DNA from: Trichosporon coremiiforme | Taxonomy: Eukaryota > Basidiomycota > Tremellomycetes > Trichosporonales > Trichosporonaceae | DNA length: 64,000 bases | Direction of reading: 5' to 3' | NCBI GenBank assembly: GCA_039545355.1 | Contig: BCJJ01000026.1 | Location: forward strand, 124,001 to 188,000 | Shown: positions 11,052 through 21,842 of the stretch, piece by piece | How the letters are laid out: each line of letters starts with the position of its first letter | Numbering within the stretch: the stretch's first letter is position 1 | Notes under the pieces: generated by a model | What the model was told of the DNA's origin: nothing | Seen by the model: the letters and a program-made list of their open reading frames with translations, nothing else | Database searches by the model: none | Made by a program: the position numbers and the translations under genes

Positions 11052-14000
11052 CTACTGATCATCAACAACGCCCACCCTAGCCCGCCACATGTCCTCCTTC
11101 AATCTGATGACTTGCTTCCAGCACCTGATCTCCCACTCCTCACCAACAAGGAACGTCTTCTCCCTCGGTCCGTCCTCCCCCTTTCCTCCTGGGCCCGTCG
11201 AGCTAGAGGCGGGGTTACTAGCGTGCCTCACGTTCACCCTTGGGGGTAAAGAAGGGGCGGTGGTCGAGTCGGACCGCGAGAGCGTGCTTGAGGCGCGCGG
11301 GGATGTCGTGGGTGACAAGGCGGCAGAGGCGCGGCGCTCGTTGGATGCGAAAGCTGCCGAGCGGGGGGAGCGAGGCGAGGTGGCTGCTTCGGCGGCCGCT
11401 GTGGCCGTTGCGCCCGGGTGGGCGGAGGTGACTGCGAAGTGACGCGGGGGAGGAGGGAGTTTGGGCGTTGTGGGGGTGAGCGGGTCCGCCGTGGAATCCT
11501 TGGACTCCTCGCTGGCAACCTCGGGCTCCTTGGCGTCCTCGGGCTCCTTCGTCTCCTTAACCTCCTCGGCCGGCTCCTTAGCCTCAGTGACATCCTCTTT
11601 GTCCTGCTCCTTAGCAGCCTCGGGAACCTTCCCTTCAGTCTCCGCGACCGGAGCCTCAACCGGCGCCTCAGTCGGGGCCTCAGTCGGGGCCTCAGTCGGG
11701 GCCTCAGCAGAGACCTCAGCGGCAGCAACGGGCTCAGCAGGCGTCCCGGGCTCCGTGGCCGAGACACTCGGCGGCGTCGCGCTTCCCGGTCCGCTCGGGG
11801 GACCCGGCGCAGTCGGCGTGCCCGGGAAATGGCCCGCTGTGGGGGTACTAGCGTTTGAGCCGGCGGTGCGGCGCTCGCTGCGTTTCGGCAGGGGCGGGGG
11901 CGGGGCGGCGCGTTTGCGTTCCGGCCGTGGTGGGGCGTCGCTTGCCGCCTCAGGCATGTCCACAACGTTGGCGTCAGGCTTGCCCTCAGCATCGGCATCA
12001 GGCTTGGGCTCGGAAGTTGCTTCGGCAGCCTCAGAAAGAGAAGTTGACCCCTCGGCGGGTGTGTTTGTCTCCGTCACCTCGGCAGGCTCGCCCTCAGGCT
12101 TCGGCTCCGCTTCAGCCTCCAGGTCCACCTTGGCCAGGGCGTCGGCGACCTCGGCCGCGTCGGCTGGAGACGAAACAGCGGGCTCCTTAGGCTCGTTCGG
12201 GGGCGTGGTGAAGCTGTACTCCGAGTCGGTGGTCGCGAGGGAGGGCGACCTGGGTCTGCCCCCAGCGGCCTTCTCCTCAACCTTCTCCTCGACCTTGTCC
12301 CCAGGCTTAGCCTCCTCCTCGCCCTTCGTCTCCAGTTCCTCCGACTCAGACTTCCCGGACGTGTCAACCACATGCGCGTCAACCACAGGCGTATCGGGCG
12401 CCTCACGGGCCGTCTTGCCCTCGTAAATCGCCCTCGTCGAATCCGCGTCCGTGGGTGTCGCAAGCGCCGAGTTGGCCGTCCGCATCGTCCCCTCCGAGTC
12501 GTCCTCCTTACGGACCTCACTCGATACGCTGGGTGTCTGCGGCCGGGAGCTCCAGCCCATCTTGAACCCGCCGATTCCCCAGCCGCTCTTCTTCTCAGTC
12601 GCCGGCGGCGTGTTGGCCGGTTTGCCGGGGGCGGGCTGGGATACGGACCGCCCGACGCCTATCCGTGGCTGGGGCTCGAGGAGATCGTCGGCGGTCACTG
12701 TGATTGACTGCTGGAATTGAGTGGGTAAGGGCGAGGGAGGGTGTTGCGACACAGCGGTCGGGTCCGTGCCGTCCTCGCCCGCCCAGACTGGGGCGACGAT
12801 GCCTGTCCGCACGAAGTGCCACAGCGCACAGGCGGAGCGGAGGCGCTCGAGGCACCACCCGTTCTTGCAGAGGGGGTAAGCCTTGGCGTCCGCCTCGGTC
12901 GTGCGGAAGGCGTACACCTGCTGAGACGTGGGCGAGTGCGCTGACCCGGTAGAGCTACTGCCGAAAAACGGCTTCAGGCTGAAACGGGAGGTAGGCTGCG
13001 CGCTGCGGCTGAAGACGCCCGTGCCGCACATGGCGCAGTTGATGGAGTCGAGTGGGCCAAAGGACGCAGCCGGGGCAGGCTCGATGAGTAACTCGCCAGC
13101 GATGATGGCACTGCCCACATTGCGGCGGGAGAGCCACGAGAGTTCCGGCGCGGCATCGAGGCGGAGGGTCGGTTCGTGGTCCTCTGCGATCGCGCGGGCG
13201 AGGAATGGCTGCGCGAGCAGATTCGGCACGAGCGGGGCGGCGTACAGTTCACGAGCTCGCTGGGTGCGCGGACGCAGAGCACGGAGATGCGACAACAGGG
13301 AGAGGAACTCGGCATATGGCGGGTGCGAGGACAGATATCGCCGCGGCAGGGGCTGGTGCACTGGTCCTGCGCCCGCCGACGCGACTCCCTCCAGACTCTG
13401 CAGATGCGCCTGCATGTCCTTGATCGCGGCCTCGGCGGCGGCGAGATTCTCGACCGTGACGCGCTCACGCTCCTCGGCCTGGGCGCGGGCCATGCGCTCC
13501 GAAGCCACCATCGTGTTCGCCTGCATGTCAGCTTCGGACGGCCTGACTAGCTTACCTGATCGAACAGCGACGCCGTCAGCTGGTCCACCTCGCTCTCGAC
13601 CTGCTGCCTCCTCTCCTCCTCCGTACCTCTCCTCTTCTCCTCCTCGACGAGGCCAGCCGCGAGACGCTGCATCTCGTCCCTGATCTGAGATCGCTCAACG
13701 AGCAGACCAGTGTTCATGCTCTCCTCCCACTGCGCCTTGGCCTTCTCGAGCTCGTCAATCTGCCGCAGCTGGTGGTCCTTCTCGGACTGCAGGCCGAAGA
13801 TTGTGTCCTCCAGATCGGCGTGCTTCGAGATGCTGTCCACGAGCTTGGAGTTGAGCAGCGTCGCTTGGTCGGAGAGCAGCTCGAGCTGCTGTCGCAGAGA
13901 CGAGATGAGGGACGACGTTGGCGAGTCCGGGGGGTGGTCCAGCGAAGGCGTCCAGGGCCGCTTGTGCAGCGACGCGCGGGAGGAGGCGCGAGACCGCGAA

Positions 14001-14745
14001 ACGGCATGAGACGCGACGGAGGCGGCGGAGACCTGTGATCTGTTAGCATGGTACTTGTCCGTAGGCAGTGCCGCATGGACGCTCAGAGCTCGGCGCGGTG
14101 CACGTTCCTCGCCGCCGAGCACGAGCATCATTGCGATCAGTGCGAGCAGCGCACCAGCGAGCTGCGGCGTGTTGACGTGGTGGGAGGTGATAGTCAGATG
14201 TCATTGCATAGCTTCGCAGTTGCAAGGCGTCGCACATCTCGCAGCTCTCGACCAGCTGATGGACGTCGCGGATCTCGTCCGACCGGCAATGCCGGGCAGT
14301 CCCACCGCCATTCGCAGCACTCAGAACTCACCTCAATAGAGCTCCTCGGGGGCACATGCACATCGTCCAGCTGCAGCGCCGTCGGCTTCCTCTTCTCCTT
14401 GATCTCAGCAATAGGCGAGCCTAGCTCGACCTGCTTCGCCTCTGCCTTGCCCTCTCCGTTCGTAGCCGGCAGAGCGGCAGCGGGCTTCGGAGGGGTCGAG
14501 GGAGCAGCAGCAGCAGCGGTAGCAACGGCAGGCGCATCGGCAATCGGCGCGTCGGCCGCATCGACGAACTCGTCCGGCGTCGCTGGCTTCGTTGGGGAAA
14601 CCGGAGCCTCGGTCGCGGCCGGTTCGATCGGGCTGTCGGGTTTGGCGTCGACGGCAGCTGCCTCCACCTTGGCAGTGGGCGGAGAGACGGCGTCGACGGC
14701 GTCGACGGGAGATGCTTCCGACTCTGGCTTGGGGTCGTCGGGCAT
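11052..14745 (-). CDS. SEC2: Sec2-type GDP/GTP exchange factor (Rabin8-like), 1119 aa
   Basis: Exons 14332-14745, 13556-14032, 11052-13520, all phase 0. Residues about 1-138 are Ala/Pro-rich and disordered. Then a long coiled coil (LRQQLELLSDQATLLNSKLV ... QIDELEKAKAQWEES ... EDQL-type heptads) runs into the Sec2 core LTASLFDQANTMVASERMAR, which crosses the exon 2/3 splice and matches the catalytic coiled coil LFEEAN.MV of Sec2p/Rabin proteins. A conserved second part follows (SIN-CAMCGTG, YPLCKNGWCLERLRSACALW). Role by family: activates the Rab GTPase Sec4/Rab8 for polarised secretion. The last 500 residues are Ala/Glu/Pro-rich and end in a conserved-looking segment (EEWEIRCWKQVIRLKEDMW). 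The acceptor of exon 2 is at 14033; a competing AG at 14040 would break phase. Symbol is by family assignment. Confidence 0.8.
11665..11707 (-). repeat. 12-bp coding microrepeat in the SEC2-like gene (EAPT units)
   Basis: Three and a half perfect copies of the plus-strand unit GCCTCAGTCGGG encode consecutive Glu-Ala-Pro-Thr tetrapeptides on the minus strand, continued by diverged EAPV units. Perfect nucleotide identity implies recent slippage. Confidence 0.85.
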
Positions 14746-15364
14746 GGTGACGACGGATGAAGTGTGACGTGTTGAGATGGGAGATTGCTCAGACTTGGGC
14801 AAGCCTCGATGGCGCCAGTGGTCTGGTGGGACGCGTTCCTGCGACTTCGCGCCCAAGCCAATCCCGGTGTGTCCAGGGTGGAGGTCCGCTCGTCATACCC
14901 CAGCGTAGGGAGTGTGCCGTATGTGCCGGCCTGAGCCAGCCCCCATTCATGACATGGACCTTGCGGCGACATCGCACCACGCTCACCCAGTCACATCCCT
15001 GCCTCACCCAGTACCTCGAGAGCATACTCCTGATCTGCGTTCCTGCCCGGTGCACACTGGAACGCTGGAACCCGCTCAGTCAACGTTTCATGCTCTCAAT
15101 ACTGCTCATCGCACGACACCATAGCCCCCCACCTCGTCCCGTGGGGTCCGTGTGCTCCCCGACTCAAATACTCATTCCATGTGCAGCGACTGCGTACAGA
15201 TACCCTTTGAAATATGCATGAACTTCTATTTACACGAGCGGATCGTTCTTTCCGAATCACTGCCATGTAGTTTCCAAACTGTACAATTACCTCGTCTTAG
15301 AAGGCTGATGATGTGGGGGGATGGAGAGTCTATTCTATGATTGTTGTTGTGCTGAGTTTTAGAT
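14746..15364. other. Intergenic between ATP-citrate lyase 3' end and SEC2-like start
   Basis: 619 bp. Both neighbours are on the minus strand, so it holds the SEC2-like promoter (right of ACL) and the ACL 3' UTR. The 15180-15360 part is AT-rich and fits a terminator/polyadenylation region. No gene seen. Confidence 0.4.
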
Positions 15365-18300
15365 TTACTCGGGCTGGATGACAGTGCGAGTGGGCTCCTG
15401 GAGCGAGATGAAAATGTCGTCGGCGGGAGCACGGTACAGGGGCTGCTTGAGCTGCTTCTGGTCGAGGTAGTGACCGATGAAGCCCATGCTGCGGCCGAGG
15501 ACGAAGAGACCGTTGAGGACACCGTTGCGGAGGTACTCGCCAGCCTCCTCGTCGGTGAACGCGCCAGACGAGTAGAGCAGGTCGCAGAACGAGGCGGCAA
15601 TGGCACCGTCGACGTTCAGGATGAGGGTGTTCGACTTCTGGGTCGTGACGTCCTCGACGCCGAGGGCAAAGTCGAGGGTGCGGTGCGACGGGAAGTGCTT
15701 GCGAACGTAGTCGACAACGAGAACGACGCGGAGGTCGGGGTTGGTCTTCGACTTGATCTTGTGGCCGATACCGGGGATGAGCTTGTTGGCCTTGCGCATC
15801 TGGTCGACAAACTCGCGGGGAGTGAGACCCGACGAGACACCGCGGGAGAACTCCTGAGCGGCACCATCGAGGGCACCACCGAAGCGCTCACCAATGGTGA
15901 GGAGACCGGCGACGAGCGACGAGATGAGGTCCTTGCCGGCACGGGCGGTGATGATGGTGTTCATGGCACCGGAGACGGCAGGTCCGTGGTCCGCAGTGAG
16001 CTGGAGAACCATCTCGATGAACTTGCACGCGTAGGCGGGCAGGCGGCGCTTGAACCAGAGGAGCGAGATGACACCACCGATGCCGATCTCCTCCTTGAAG
16101 ACGTCGGAGATGCGCATACCGGCGTACATGAGCTCCTGACCACGCTCGTCCGAGATGGTCGAGATGAACGCGGCGGGCTTACGGATGAGGCCAAGCTTGG
16201 ACGCCCACTGGTAGTCCATGGGGATGTTGGGGGGCTCAACCTCAGCCTTGGGCTTGATGGTGCCGTTCTCAACGAGCTTGTCGTAAACAGTCTTGAGCAC
16301 CTCGGGGAGGTCCTCAAAGGTGTCGGGGACAATGAAGCCAGCGGCGCGCATGGCGCGGTTCTTGGCGTCGGCAGTCTCAGAGTCCGAGTTGGCCATGGAA
16401 CCGGCGTGGCCGAACTGGACCTCGGAGGTGAACATCTTGGCGCAGGTACCGATGGCCCAGGCGACAATGGGCTTGGTGATCTTGCCCTCCTTGACGGCCT
16501 CGATGACGCGGTACTCCTCGGTTCCACCGACCTCTCCGAGAAGAAGGATGAGCTTGCACTCGGGGTCGGCCTCGTAGCGGAGGATGTGGTCGATGAACGA
16601 GGTACCGGGGTAGCGGTCACCACCGATGGCGATACCCTCGTAGACACCGTTGGTGGTCTGCGAGAGAATGTTGTTGAGCTCGTTCGACATACCACCAGAC
16701 TTGGAGACGTAGCCGACAGAGCCGGGGCGGTAGAGCTTGCAGGACAGGAGGTTGTCCATCATGCCACCAGTGTTTCCAATACGGAAGCAGCCAGGCTTGA
16801 TACCTCCGACGGTGGCGGGACCGATGATGATGACACCCTTGTTCTGGGCCATGTGGAGGATCTCACGGGCGTGACGCTCGGGGACACCCTCGGCAATGAT
16901 GCCGATAGCCTTGATCTGGGGGATCTCGAGGATCTCCTGGGTCGACTGGTAGACCGAACGCGAGGAGGCGAAGTTGACAACGACGTCGACGTCGGGGTGC
17001 TTCTTGACGGCCTCGGCGACGGTGGTGTAGACGGGGAGGAGAGTCTCCTTGGTGCCCCAGTAGAACTTCTGGATGTGGTGACCACCGAAGGGGTAGATCA
17101 TGGCAGCGACAGAGGGAGTCTTGCGGCCACACGAGAAGTCAAAGTCGAGCATGCCCTGGATGGCACGGGGCTGGAGACCGAAGACGAGCGAACGGGTGTT
17201 CTCGTCGAAGGGGCGGTACCAGGGGCGCGAGGAGGTGCGCTCGACAGTGTCAAAGTGAACGATCTGGTCGCCGGGCTGCTCACGGCCACCGTCGGCCTTG
17301 ATGGTGCCGACGGGGACGCGGTCGGGGCCCTTCTCGGTGGCGCCGTTCTTCTTGCCGTTGGTGACGGCCTCGACCGCGGCAGCGATCGACTGCTGGGAGG
17401 CAGTGCGGGCGAGGTCACCCTCGGGCTTGTTCAGGCCAAGAGCCATGGGGACAATGGCGGTGATGGCAGCCTCGGGGCCGTAGACCTTGATGGGGACGCC
17501 GAGCGACTCGCCGCAGAGGCGCATAGCCTTGAGACCCTCCTGGTAGTTGGGGCCGGCACGACGGACCCAGATGCGGACGTTGTGGCGGATGAGGCCCTCC
17601 TTGTGCTGCTTGAGGGCACGGATGATACCCTTGAAGGTGGCAGCGACGTCGGAGAAGTTAGCGGCACCACCACCAATGATGAGGACCTTGCCGTTGGGAA
17701 GGGGCTCGCCGCGGGTCATGAGGTCGAGAATGGTCTTGGCGTACTCGTAGGTCTGGCCCTCGGTGGGGGCACCAGAGTACTCGCCGTAGTTGGCGAGCTC
17801 GTGGGCAAAGCCAGCGGCGGCAATGGCGTCAGAGTAGACGACCGAGGCACCACCACCAGCGACCATGGTCCAGACGGAACCGGACTGGTTGAGGACGGTG
17901 AGCTTGAGCGAGGCACCGGTGGAAGCGTCAAGCTTCTGGATGTAAGCCTCCTCGGGGGTCAGGTCACGACCGAAGGGAGCGGGCCAGACCATGGGGGGAC
18001 CGCGGTCGGCCTTGACGGGAGCACCGGCGACAGCCTGGCCAGAAGCGGTGTCACGGGCAATGGCCCACTTGGGACCGCAGATGAAGTCGGCGGTCTGGTC
18101 GAGCTTGGCGGCCATGTCGAGGTAGTGGATCTCGGCGGGCTTGCCGTCGACGGGGTCGAGACAGATGAGGGGGTTGATCTCGAGGTAGGCGAAGTGGAGG
18201 TCGACGTAGACACCGTAGAGACGGATGATGAAGTCGGCGAGGACGTCCTTCTTGTTCTCGGGAACGTTGGGGAGGAGGGTCTCGATGAGGACCTCGCGGC

Positions 18301-19130
18301 TCGGGAACTGGCCGAGGACCGGGAGGAAGAGCTTGAGCGCCTTGGCGTCGACGTCTCCGACGTCAACACCACCCTCGTGGGTGAAGTAGATCCAGTCACC
18401 GTCACGGACCGAGTTGATGCAGACGTAGTACTCGGTGTTGGAGGGGTGGGGGAGGAAGGGCTCCATGATGAAGGTCTTGAGGGTACCGGTGGTGGACTCG
18501 ACCTTGACGGGCTTGCCGGCGCGCTCCTCGATCCAGGCGGCAGTCTCGTCGGCGCCCTTGTTGAGCGAGAGGAGGCCGGCCTTTCCACGGCGCTTGATCA
18601 GCTGGTCGGGCTTGCCGACGAGCTTCTCGGTGAAGACCCAGTCGGGGAGACCGCCGCCGCGCTTGATGGGGGGCTGGACGGAGCCAGTCTCATCGTCGTA
18701 CTCGACCTGGGCGACGCGGACGGGGACCGCAGTCGACTTGGTGATGGTCGGGATGGGGGTAGGGGAGCGCTCGAGCCAGTAGCTGACCAGCTGCTTGGCG
18801 TCGAACTCGCGGATGGCTGCGGCGTCAGCTGGGCTGTCTTTCTGGCGATCTCGCCGAGCGCGGAGAAGAGATAATGGTTATCTTCGGCGGAATGCAAGGG
18901 GTATTGATCCGAAGAGCAGCTGCAGCAAGGTGTAGCCGATGATAAACTCGGCAATGACCTCGGGACGGCGCCGTGACGATCAACTATGACGTCGCGGTCG
19001 TCATGAACTCGGCTGGCGATGCATGTGCTGCGCTGCTTCACTGCGGAGCTCCGAGTGGTGCAAACGACGGTGCAACATGCAGGGCCGATTGGCTGGGGCG
19101 AGGAAGCTCGCACTCACCCTTGGTAGACAT
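15365..19130 (-). CDS. ACL1: ATP-citrate synthase (ATP-citrate lyase), fused single-chain form
   Basis: Two exons: 19118-19130 encodes only MSTK plus one base; 15365-18816 encodes the rest, in total 1154 aa, close to animal and basidiomycete ACLY. It cleaves cytosolic citrate with ATP and CoA to acetyl-CoA and oxaloacetate, the main acetyl-CoA source for lipid synthesis in oleaginous yeasts. Seen in order: ATP-grasp domain starting IREFDAKQLVSYWLER, citrate/CoA-binding parts (FGLQPRAIQGMLDFDFSCGR), the catalytic phospho-histidine loop VQFGHAGSMANSDSETADAK with His808, and the citrate-synthase-like C-terminal module (GIGHKIKSKTNPDLRV, ARAGKDLISSLVAGLLTIGE). The 301-nt first intron, placed four codons in, and a 2.7-kb upstream gap suggest intron- and promoter-mediated control (inference). 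The opposite strand carries a 1134-codon open frame that I treat as an artefact of codon bias. Confidence 0.95.
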
Positions 19131-19249
19131 TGTGATTCGTTAAAATTAGGGTTTGGGGTCTAAGTAAGGGCTGACAGTCAGCGTTGCATCTTGGTTGAGC
19201 GGTGTGCATGGGGGAGATGGTGGTGCCAGCAGTCATGACCAGCATGGAC

Positions 19250-19277
19250 CGTTGTTGTTGTTATTGTTGTTGTTGTC
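19250..19277 (-). repeat. CAA-triplet tract in probable ACL1 leader
   Basis: On the minus strand this reads as CAA triplets interrupted by one AAT, about 120 bp upstream of the ACL1 start. CAA-rich leaders are unstructured and often translate efficiently; whether it lies in the mRNA is inference. Confidence 0.6.
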
Positions 19278-19725
19278 GGTCTGCAAGCGATGTGCAGGAA
19301 AGATAACACAGGGGAAGGATGGATTACCCGGAAATCCGGTGCAACTCTTCTCAGGTTTGCCCGAAGATTATGGTCGGTCGGGGTCGGGTGGGTGGGTACT
19401 CACGATAAGATCGGGCCGGGTGGGGAAGTCGGGAGGAGGAGATGAGAGAGAGAGGGTGAGGGAGGGGTCCTCTGGGAGGAGGGAGAGAGCGTGGGGGGAC
19501 TAATACACTAAAGCTACAGAAGAGCTGAAGAAAAGAAAAAAGAAGAGGGGTGCGAAAAGCGTGTGGGGTCTTTATACAGCGTGTACGGTGAGCGTAGAGT
19601 GTCGCTGGGCTGGCTGGGTGGTGGACGCGCGAGCGAGCTGGCCTGGCTGGACCTAGGACACGACAATCAGACTTGCGCGCTGAGAGGCTATCGTCCCACG
19701 TCTCCTTGGGGCAGATACCAAAAGT

Positions 19726-19770
19726 AGGGGGGAAGGGGGGGAGAGGGGGAGAGGGGGAGAGGGAGGGGGG
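19726..19770. repeat. 45-bp homopurine tract with G-quadruplex potential
   Basis: Only A and G occur on the plus strand, with six G-runs of three to eight bases separated by single or triple purines (for example GGGGGAGAGGGGGAGA). It sits about 600 bp upstream of the ACL1 start codon; on the ACL1 sense strand it is a pyrimidine tract. Confidence 0.85.
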
Positions 19771-20906
19771 CGAGGCCCGCTGGCTGCCGGCTGGAGGGGC
19801 TGCGGGCTGGCCGTGCGGCGGCGGGCGAGCTGGGCGAGGGTGTGGGTGGTCCGGCTGCGGTTTGTGCCCCAAGAAATGCCGGTCGTCGCGTTGTCCTCTC
19901 CCCACGTACGCGCTCCTCATTCCCCACCACGGACCAGCTCCATCCGGTCCTAATCAGCTATTAGGCGAGCCACCCGGTGGAGGCCTCCACTCTCCTCCAC
20001 CCTATTAGTATCTGATTAGAATATTTTGCAATAGCAAAGAGGACCGTCTCCCCACATGCCGTTCCTGATATTCGCATGCGGCAATGGCCACGCACACGAT
20101 CCACCATCGGACCCTGGATATGGGAATTTTTCGAATCCCATCGCGCCCAGATTGGGCGATAGGACACGAAATGTCTGATGGGCAACCGCTTCCACCGGAC
20201 TTGCCGCCCTGCCGTCGAATCAAGCAAGGGCCAGCTTTTGCCCACTCGCACCCAGACGTTCTCGACTCAGTCCCACTTATCGCGTCTGCCTCTCACACGG
20301 CTGTGCGGAGCGGAGTGGGTGGCAAACACTACCCCGGGGCTCTGCATGTGGTGCGAGCAATGCATGGAGAACAGCGAGCTGGCCAGATCGATCGTCCGGC
20401 GTGGATCAAATGATGGGGCTCGGCTGGCGCAGGGAGACAGGCTTAGCGCGTCGCGGGCTCCATAGCGCGATTAGAGATGGAGGGCGGCAACCTGAACCCG
20501 CATCGCCCGTCCGAGTCGGTCAGCGGCAGCCATTGCCGCCTCCACCGACGTCCACCGGCGGTCCCGCGGCTACCTTCTTCCTCGCCTGTCCTCCCGCAAA
20601 GCCAGATAGCCAAGCTTCGTCAATCTTCGCCAGTATGAGGTACGACCTAGATTCTCATGCATGTGTGCACGCGAACATGTGGGAAAACTCTATTCGTCCC
20701 GACATTGAATCAGTCGGTACATTCTCGCCATGCGCAGGCAAGATGTGCAGCTCGGCCCGGAGAGCTCGGAAAGTGTACCGATGTCTTTGCCCGCTACCGA
20801 CGCTGGCGATACGATATCTAGCCGAGTGGTAGCTGGTAAGGGGCAAGTGATCGTCGCTTCCTATACAGATGCCTGCACAATCTGCGCATGCATGCATGGC
20901 TCATGG

Positions 20907-20929
20907 TACACGATACACGATACACGATA
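20907..20929. repeat. Three tandem TACACGA heptamers
   Basis: Three perfect copies of TACACGA plus TA, flanked on both sides by GCATGCATG/ATGCATGG strings that are nearly self-complementary. Confidence 0.85.
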
Positions 20930-21004
20930 TGCATGGAGGGAGGGCTGCTTCGGGCATCCCATTTCGGGATTCCGTTCCGTACCCACATCACGGCGACGCC
21001 GAAG

Positions 21005-21103
21005 TCTGAAATCTGACCTTTTGCGACGCCCGAGGTCAGATTTCTCTCCTAGCTCCCCTCGGGGTCCTCGGAAAAGGTCAGATATCGCTCTCCAGATTTC
21101 AGA
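21005..21103. repeat. Cluster of inverted repeats sharing one arm
   Basis: The arm TCTGAAATCTGACCTTTT at 21005-21022 can pair with three separate downstream sites: GGTCAGATTTC at 21034-21044 (11 bp perfect), AAAAGGTCAGAT at 21072-21083 (12 bp perfect) and CAGATTTCAGA at 21093-21103 (11 bp perfect). The partners overlap on the left arm, so the hairpins are mutually exclusive. The region is intergenic and no protein frame explains the pattern. Confidence 0.85.
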
Positions 21104-21842
21104 TAGCGCACTGCATCGCACGCACAGGCATACAGATTATGGGCCAACTTTGATGGGGGTGCGAGGAGTTCTTGGGGTTCAGGACCAAGTTCAGGCTCAA
21201 GGGCTGATCGTCCTGAACTTTGAGCCCGCAGATTCCAGGAATGTCGCTGCTGAAAGTTACGACGTGGCTTGGGCTTGGCTTGCTGGGCTTGCCTGGCACG
21301 ATAGGGCGGGTAGGGCCGGCCACAGTTCGACGCGTCCATTGAGACGCGCCGGACGCGATCTGGGGGAGAGTATGTCGCCCGAATGTCGCCAGTCGTCTCA
21401 CCTCGCTTTCATCTGGCGCCATCGAGCCATTCCAGCCTTCCTTTCGCTGGTATCGTCGCATGCTTGATCTTTGGCGCATGGCGCTCTTCCCCGCCTGTCC
21501 GGACCCAAGCCTGTACACTATTGATTACCGGCAAGCTCTGGAAAAACATCGGTGCCTGCAACGACGTTGGGGAGATGATCAGGTCTAACGGGCCGGACCC
21601 TCGCTCCCGATCGGCGGCGGGGTCCGCCCTTATCTTGACCTGCCTCCAACCCCCCTCCAACGCCTTCAAACCCTAATCCCCAAACCTCCCTCGCACCTCG
21701 TCCGTGGACTTTCATTCGAAAATACATAAGAGCGGCTGGCTATCTTTACAACTCCCTGCGAGTACGCCCTGTGATCGCTGCTGCAATGCCGATGCAACGT
21801 CCTCCGTCTTCCACTCATCGTCGATGAAAGCTTTACTCACGC

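Larger units (their letters stand above)
19131..21842. other. Large intergenic region: ACL1 promoter and ATE1 3' flank
   Basis: 2.7 kb without a convincing gene on either strand. From the right edge of ACL1 it holds a CAA-repeat leader (minus strand, 19250-19277), a 45-bp purine-only tract (19726-19770), a small TACACGA repeat (20907-20929) and an unusual cluster of mutually complementary sequences (21005-21103). The longest open frame (20730-21467, plus) has a composition unlike neighbouring proteins and no recognisable domain. Confidence 0.5.

Noticed and set aside
15470..18874. 1134-codon open frame on the plus strand opposite ATP-citrate lyase
   Set aside because: Its translation is dominated by Gly, Asp, Glu, Leu and Val without domains, the expected product of reading GC-biased third positions in antisense. 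The minus strand encodes a complete, motif-perfect enzyme.
20730..21467. 245-codon plus-strand frame in the ACL1-ATE1 gap
   Set aside because: No domain, irregular composition, and it runs through the inverted-repeat cluster at 21005-21103; more likely chance in GC-rich DNA.
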